Positions 58,439-64,000 of a stretch of 64,000 nucleotides of DNA are shown here, one piece after another; position 1 is the stretch's first letter, and each line of letters begins with the position of its first letter. Below the pieces are notes generated by a model. That model worked only from the letters and a program-made list of their open reading frames with translations, had not been told where the DNA came from and did no database searches. This DNA comes from Nicotiana tabacum (taxonomy: Eukaryota; Streptophyta; Magnoliopsida; Solanales; Solanaceae). The stretch lies in the NCBI RefSeq assembly GCF_000715075.1, contig NC_134084.1:3598501-3662500 (forward strand). The letters run 5' to 3'. Made by a program: the position numbers and the translations under genes.

Positions 58439-59391
58439 TAGGTCGGGTTGGTTCGGATTTTATAATTACCAGACCAAATTAATTGTGTCGGGTTATTAAA
58501 TCTAAAGACCAAACCAAACCAATAAAATTCGGGTTTTTCAATCTCGGTTTTTCTCGGGTTTTCTCGGTTTCTCGGGTTATTTGGGTTTTCCCGATTTTTT
58601 CCGGTAAAATCTTCGTAGAACAAAACATATAACTTGTGCTCAAAATATTTCTTTAATCCTAGTAAGATACAACTATATAAAGTATTTTTCAAGAAAATAA
58701 TATAAAATATGAGATGTGTCATGGCTTATCCTAAAATATTCAACAATAAAGACAATAAAATTATGTGATATAAATATTGCTAATTAAAAAACCATAATAA
58801 AAATAAACATAATCTAAAAGTACTAAGTCATGCTAAAATAAGTAGACTAATAAGGGAGTATTAATTACATGATTAAACGCTAAAGAAAAAATAAAAATAG
58901 GTTATGCATTTTTATTTAAATTATTGTAAAACAAAAAATAGATATTCAATACATCCTCATTCGTAGTATTGAATTGAATGTCTTTTATTAACATTAGTAT
59001 TGATTTGATTTTGGTTTGGGCTTTTGTTAGCATTATTTAATTTACTAATATTAATGGCTATAAAACTTATTGGAACATTCAAAAGTTCTACGTCCAACTT
59101 TGAAATAATACCTTAAAAGAAAAAATTATGAAATTTTTTAAAAAATATTTATAAATTACATCACAAAAGGTATATTTATATATTAAATATATCTAAAAAA
59201 ATTTAAATATGTAATGTCGGGTTGGTTTGATTTCGATTTGATTTTCTTTAGTTAAAACCAAACCAAACCAATTATGGTCGGGTTTTTTTCAAATACTAAA
59301 CCAAATCAAATCAAACCATAGTCTGATTTTTTTTCTCGATTTGACTCGGATTATCGTGTTGGTGCGGTTTGTCGGTTTCCTTTGTACACTT
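58439..59391. mobile_element. Non-autonomous hAT element, 953 bp, with perfect 8-bp target duplication
   Basis: TAACTATA flanks both ends exactly (58431-58438 and 59392-59399). The ends are GGGGTGTACATA and TTTGTACACTT, short inverted repeats. Subterminal regions are rich in CGGGTT, GGTTTG and AAACCAAACC words in both orientations, likely transposase-binding repeats. The interior is AT-rich and encodes nothing. Confidence 0.85.
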
Positions 59392-59634
59392 TAACTATAT
59401 AAGTCACAGTAACTTCTAGATTTACTCTAATTCAACCAAATAAATCTACCTTTAGATAAAGGTCCAAATTTACCTTTAAAGTTTTGTCGATGGTTTAAAA
59501 TCGGAAAAAAATCAGAAAGAGCTAGATTTATAGCTCGTACTTGAAAAATAACCACGATTTCAAAAGTAATCAAAATTTAGTCATTTTTTATGCAAAGATA
59601 AAATTTGAACAAAAACACCCTTAAAAATCTAGAA

Positions 59635-59935
59635 AAATTCCAGCATATATACCGGAGTTCGAATTTCTTACATATGTGTTGGGATTTCATAATGTGCTGG
59701 AGTTCTACCATAATATGCTGGAAGTTTATATGCAGGAGCTCCAATGTCCAGCATATTATGCTGGAACTTTCCTTATGCTGGAATTCCAATAATATGCTGG
59801 AAGTTTATAGGCAAGAGCTCCAATGTCCAGGATATTATGCTGGAACTTTCCGTAAGCTGAAGTTCCAATATAATATGCTGGAAGTTTATACGCAAGAGCT
59901 CCATAATCCATCATATATGCTATAACTTTCCGTGT
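59635..59935. repeat. About 80-bp tandem repeats with near-palindromic cores
   Basis: AATATGCTGGAAGTTTATA recurs at about 59713, 59791 and 59873. Between copies lies AGAGCTCCAATGTCCAG, and TCCAGCATATTATGCTGGA is a near-perfect palindrome that can fold into a hairpin. The surrounding 59500-60110 is probably one small transposon of which these are the internal repeats; its ends were not found. Confidence 0.7.
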
Positions 59936-60119
59936 TTTAGCAATATAATGACTATTTTTCAATGATTTTGCAAACGCTAACTATTTTTCAATTACAAATC
60001 CGAAAACTGACTAGCCCGTGCTATTTTCATTTTAAAATCACCCTTACTTTGAAATTTCACTACGCACGGGTCAAGAGTGATTAGACCAAAAATTTAGCAG
60101 ATTGCAAAATCAATTATTT

Positions 60120-61418
60120 CAGACAGTATTATATGACAAATTTGACCCTGTTCCCAACATAAAATATCAAGAAAACCAGTCTTTGTGGCCTAAATTAAGT
60201 AATATTATTTTGACCCTATATATCTAGGTTCTTGAAAGATGTATTTATTCATTAGAAATGTAAACTTTTAACATGTTGCCAAATTGAATAATATAAAGAG
60301 ATGTATATTTTGTGTTGGACATAGGGTATATCAAAAATGCCAGATACTAAGTCCAACATCAAACAAAATATTAAAGCAACATCCACATGGTATATGTGTA
60401 AAAGTTACACTGAGTTAAAGTTCCCATCTTTATAGATCCTTATAAGTTTCTTTTCATTAAAAAAATCTGCATTTTATTCATAATTAGAATTCTTAAAAGC
60501 CAATTGGGAAAATTTAAGTTTCCATGCAAGAAACCTTGCACATAATTTATTAGTACATTTTATCATGACAAGGATAACTTTAATAATGTGCTACATCTTT
60601 TATCCAAAATTATAAAAGATCTTAAAGATAAGCCAAGTGCATTTAGTGGTCATTTGCTTTAATAATAATAATAATAATAATGAAAGATTATCATGAATGT
60701 ATATCATGTTTGGTTAGGCGTATAAGAAAAAATAATTGTCGCATAACTCAATACAATATTTTGTGGCCTAAGTAAACTTTGCATTGCTAATATACACATA
60801 AGTTAAATAAAAAGTTATGTATTATTTTATGCACTACATCACCAAGAAGGGAGATAGTCGGATGAAGGTGATCTCCCTCCGTCCTTAATTCGATGTTTTT
60901 GGTTCGAGCGGTGAGAATGGAGAATTTCGAGTTATGGGCCGCATCTCCTTTAATGGCCCATATGCGACACATATCTGAATTAATCGAGTTAGTGTATTTC
61001 ATATACTAATGATTAAAACCAAAAAATAATTCCTACATTAAACTATTCCAAGTCTAGTCACTCATTCATATCACTATACTTTCTTTTCTCTTCTTATTTA
61101 ATTGTTCCTTTAACTTTAGTCTTTTTCCATCACATGATGCTTTTCTTTTTTTCACATACAATAAAAGGCTCCCGCTATGTGTGAGGTCCGGGGAAGGGCC
61201 GCACTGCAAGAGGCTGTTTCCACGGCTTGAATCCATCACGTCCCGGTTAACATGAGGAGATCTATTGATTAAACAATCCAAAAGCTTTCCACTGTATATG
61301 TTAGTACTTCAAAGAATGAAAAGCATAGATCTTTTTAATTTCTTAAATATATCAGTAGTTCATGTATTACTTCAAAATATCAAGAACTTAGAGTTTTTTT
61401 TAGCTCATTTTTGCAGCC
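60120..61418 (+). promoter_or_regulatory. Upstream region of subtilase gene 3, paralogous to that of gene 2
   Basis: 60165-60420 aligns with 53800-54060 (shared GTCTTTGTGGCCTA, AAGATGTATTTA, TAACATGTTGCC, TAAGTCCA). TTGACC W-box cores are at 60142 and 60210. (ATA)n lies at 60659-60680. A weak TATA-like TGTATATG is near 61293-61300. An Au SINE piece interrupts at 61168-61250. Confidence 0.6.
61168..61250 (-). mobile_element. Au SINE fragment
   Basis: On the minus strand it contains GTGGAAACAGCCTCTTGCAG, GGCCCTTCCCCGGACC and ATAGCGGGAGCC, Au SINE parts in order, but with the middle section missing and no tRNA-like head. Confidence 0.7.
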
Positions 61419-63598
61419 ATGAAATTACTGAATATCCTTCTTGTTTTCTGCATATTTGGCTGTATATTATGGCCTAGTATGCAAAGCAACTTAGAGACTT
61501 ACGTAGTTCAAGTTGAATCTCCAGAAAGCAAAATTTCCACTCAATCATTATCTGAGGATCTTTTTTGCCAAATACTATTGAAAGTTCAAGCTCAAATGAA
61601 GAATCGCGGTTAATATATTCATATCACAATGTGATGAAAGGTTTTGCAGCAAGATTATCCGCAGAGGAAGTGAAAGAAATGGCGAAAAAACCAGGCTTTG
61701 TATATGCATGGCCAGAGAGGATATTGTCTTTACACACTACACATACCCCGAGTTTTCTTGGATTGCAGCAGAACATGGGAATGTGGAAGGATTCAAACTA
61801 TGGAAAAGGTGTGATTATTGGAGTTTTAGACAGTGGGATATTTCCTGATCATTCTTCGTTTAGCGACAAAGGAATGCCTCCTCCGCCTGCTAAATGGAAG
61901 GGTAAGTGTGAGTCGAACTTCACTACGAAATGCAACAACAAGCTCATTGGCGCGAGGACATTTCCTCAAGCCAATGGTTCGCCAATAGATGATGACGGAC
62001 ATGGTACACACACTGCAAGTACTGCTGCTGGAGGTTTTGTGGAAGGTGCTAATGTGTATGGAAATGCTAATGGCACTGCAGTTGGGATTGCCCCTCTTGC
62101 TCATCTTGCCATTTATAAGATTTGCGATTCTTTTGGTTGCTCTGACAGTGGTATTTTAGCGGCTATGGATGCAGCTATTGATGATGGAGTTGATTTCTTA
62201 TCCCTTTCCCTTGGTACAAGTACAAGTCCGTTCCATAATGATCCGATTGCACTTGGCGCGTATAGTGCAACACAAAGAGGTATTCTTGTTGTTTGCTCTG
62301 CAGGTAATAGTGGTCCATCCGAAAGCTCGGTTCTAAATGAAGCACCATGGATTCTCACAGTAGGAGCAAGTACTCTTGACAGGAAAATTAAGGCTACTGT
62401 TCAGCTCGGGAACAAGAAAGTATTTGAGGGCGAGTCCGCCTTTCATCCAAAGGCTTTTAGTACAAAATTCTTCCCTTTGTATGATCTGCACTAGATGGAA
62501 GTGAGTTTGACAGTTCTTATTGCGGAACAGGTACACTGACTAACCCTGCTATTAAAGGCAAAATAGTCTTGTGTATGGTAGGTGGTGGTTATTCCAGGAT
62601 TGCAAAAGGACAAGCAGTTAAGGATGCTGGAGGTATTGGCATGATTCTAATAAATAGCGTAGATGATGGTTTTACGACATCAGCTGATGCTCATGTTCTT
62701 CCGGCTATGGATGTAACCTATGATGATGGAATTAAAATCACTGAGTATATGAACTCAACAAAAAAATCTATTGCGCGTATTACATTCCAAGGAACTATAA
62801 TTGGAGACAAAAATGCTCCGGTTGTTGCTGGTTTTTCTTCCAGAGGACCAAGCATAGCTACTCGCGGAATTTTGAAGCCTGATATTATTGGTCCTGGTGT
62901 TAACATTCTTGCTGCTTGGCCTACTTCTGTTGAGAACAACACCAACACAAAATCTACCTTCAACATAATTTCCGGTACCTCTATGTCATGTCCTCACCTC
63001 AGTGGAGTTGCAGCATTGCTTAAAAGCGCGCACCCCACTTGGTCTCCTGCAGCTATTAAATCAGCAATCATGACAACCGCTGATACAGTCAACCTCGCCA
63101 ATAATCCTATCTTAGATGAAACGCTCCGTCCTGCTAACATCTATGCCATTGGTGCAGGACATGTCAATCCATCAAGAGCAAATGATCCGGGACTAGTTTA
63201 TGATACAAAATTCAAGGACTACTTACCTTATTTGTGTGGTTTGAATTACACAAATCGCGAGGTTGGAAACCTTCTACAACGCAAGGTGAATTGCTCAGAA
63301 GTGAAAAGTATTCCTAAAGCACAACTAAATTATCCTTCATTTTCCATCACATTTGGAACACATCGACTAACGTCAGGGAGGCTAAATCATCTTACAATGT
63401 TGAGATAGTTTCACCACCAGGAGTTTCTGTGACTGTTAAGCCCTCTATTCTAAAGTTCTCGAAGTTAAACCTCTAGAATAGCCAATAGTTCAACTAGTGG
63501 TGTAGTTCAAGGATTCTTGAAATGGACAAGTAATAGGCACTCTGTAAGAAATCCAATTGCAGTTGTCTTAGAAGAAACTGCAACATTGGATTTCTAGT
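61419..63598 (+). pseudogene. Subtilisin-like protease gene 3, pseudogene
   Basis: Collinear with gene 2 from signal peptide (MKLLNILLVFCIFGCILWPS) to C-terminus (NPIAVVLEETATLDF, TAG at 63596-63598). Compared with genes 1 and 2, four lesions break the frame: about 19 bp lost near 61562, one base lost near 62484 (stop follows at once), about 22 bp lost near 63375, and roughly 25-30 bp lost near 63470. Catalytic motifs persist: [10 protein letters not shown] (Thr to Ser after the Asp), [23 protein letters not shown]. The open stretches are 61419-61613, 61565-62494 and 62569-63408. No full-length protein is possible. Confidence 0.93.
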
Positions 63599-63701
63599 CT
63601 CTTTTCCTTTTAATAATAAGTCTGCATTACTGGTTTGTTTGACAATGTTGAATGAGTGCAGAAAGCACCCACATTCTATTATACTGGTGTTACTTTCTTT
63701 T

Positions 63702-63888
63702 GAGCAAGGGCAACCCGGTGCACTAAGCTCCCGCTATGCGCGGGGTTCAGGGAAGGACCAGACTATAAGGGTCTATTTTACGCAGTCTTATCCTGCATTT
63801 CTGCAAGATGCTGTTTCCACGATTCGAACTCATAACCTCTTAGTCACATGGCAACAACTTTACCAGTTGCGCCAAGGATCCCCTTCTA
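63702..63888 (-). mobile_element. Au SINE with 12-bp target duplication
   Basis: TTACTTTCTTTT flanks both sides (63690-63701 and 63889-63900). On the minus strand: head GGCGCAACTGGTAAAGTTGT, B-box GGTTATGAGTTCGAATC, body and tail AGCTTAGTGCACCGGGTTGC. The matching 3' flank of gene 2 (about 57350-57390) has the unoccupied site. The remaining 63901-64000 shows no gene. Confidence 0.9.
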
Positions 63889-64000
63889 TTACTTTCTTTT
63901 TAGTGTGGGCTAATATTTCTACTTCATTCTTTTACTTTATTTCTGTAATGGTTTTCTACATCTTTTCAGTTTTGTGAATTTTTACTACATCAGTTCTATT

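Overview
The window is plant nuclear DNA, most likely from Nicotiana or a close Solanaceae relative. The evidence is P69-type subtilisin-like proteases without introns, a TS-family SINE with a (TTG)n tail, Au-type SINEs, and very large Tat/Ogre-clade Ty3/gypsy elements. I see no bacterial or organellar signature. Only one gene in the window looks intact: the subtilase at 54988-57246. Nearly everything else is transposable-element sequence or broken subtilase copies.

Layout. 1-20741: an old Ogre-like Ty3/gypsy element on the minus strand. It has long LTRs (left one cut by the window edge), an extra ORF1, gag, protease, a G-patch domain, RT, RNase H and integrase, all decayed, and minisatellites between integrase and the 3' LTR. 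20742-20843: a possible exon remnant of an unrecognised host gene hit by that element. About 21850-26188: a decayed Ty1/copia element on the plus strand whose 3' LTR ends at the TATA box of the next gene. 26269-38542: subtilase gene 1, broken by a signal-peptide frameshift and split by a complete 10,032-bp Tat-type retrotransposon (26892-36923). That element has a perfect 5-bp target duplication, and its two LTRs differ by 3 substitutions and 1 indel. It carries an additional gene antisense to its own gag-pol, with a PF04195-like domain, a typical 80-nt intron and a long coiled coil.

38543-48410: a tandem segmental duplication of the 3' half of gene 1 and its downstream DNA. It holds a truncated subtilase copy (41908-42574) and is filled by hAT remnants, MITEs, and a Mutator-like element with its catalytic core deleted and a TS SINE inside. 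48466-53711: microsatellite-bearing direct repeats split by an internally deleted chromovirus-like (Tekay/Del type) LTR element. 53712-57390: the intact subtilase gene 2 with its promoter. 57404-61250: MITEs, SINEs, a 953-bp non-autonomous hAT element with a perfect 8-bp target duplication, and palindromic repeats. 61419-63598: subtilase gene 3, a pseudogene with at least four frame-breaking deletions, followed by an Au SINE.

Biology. The locus is a tandem array of secreted pathogenesis-related-type proteases in the process of duplicating and decaying. Promoters of genes 2 and 3 are recognisably paralogous and keep a WRKY W-box core at the same aligned place. Genes 1 to 3 share a TATA-like element 80-130 bp upstream of the start codon. 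The most unusual object is the spliced antisense gene carried by the young retrotransposon, which lies in the same orientation as the subtilase gene it interrupts.
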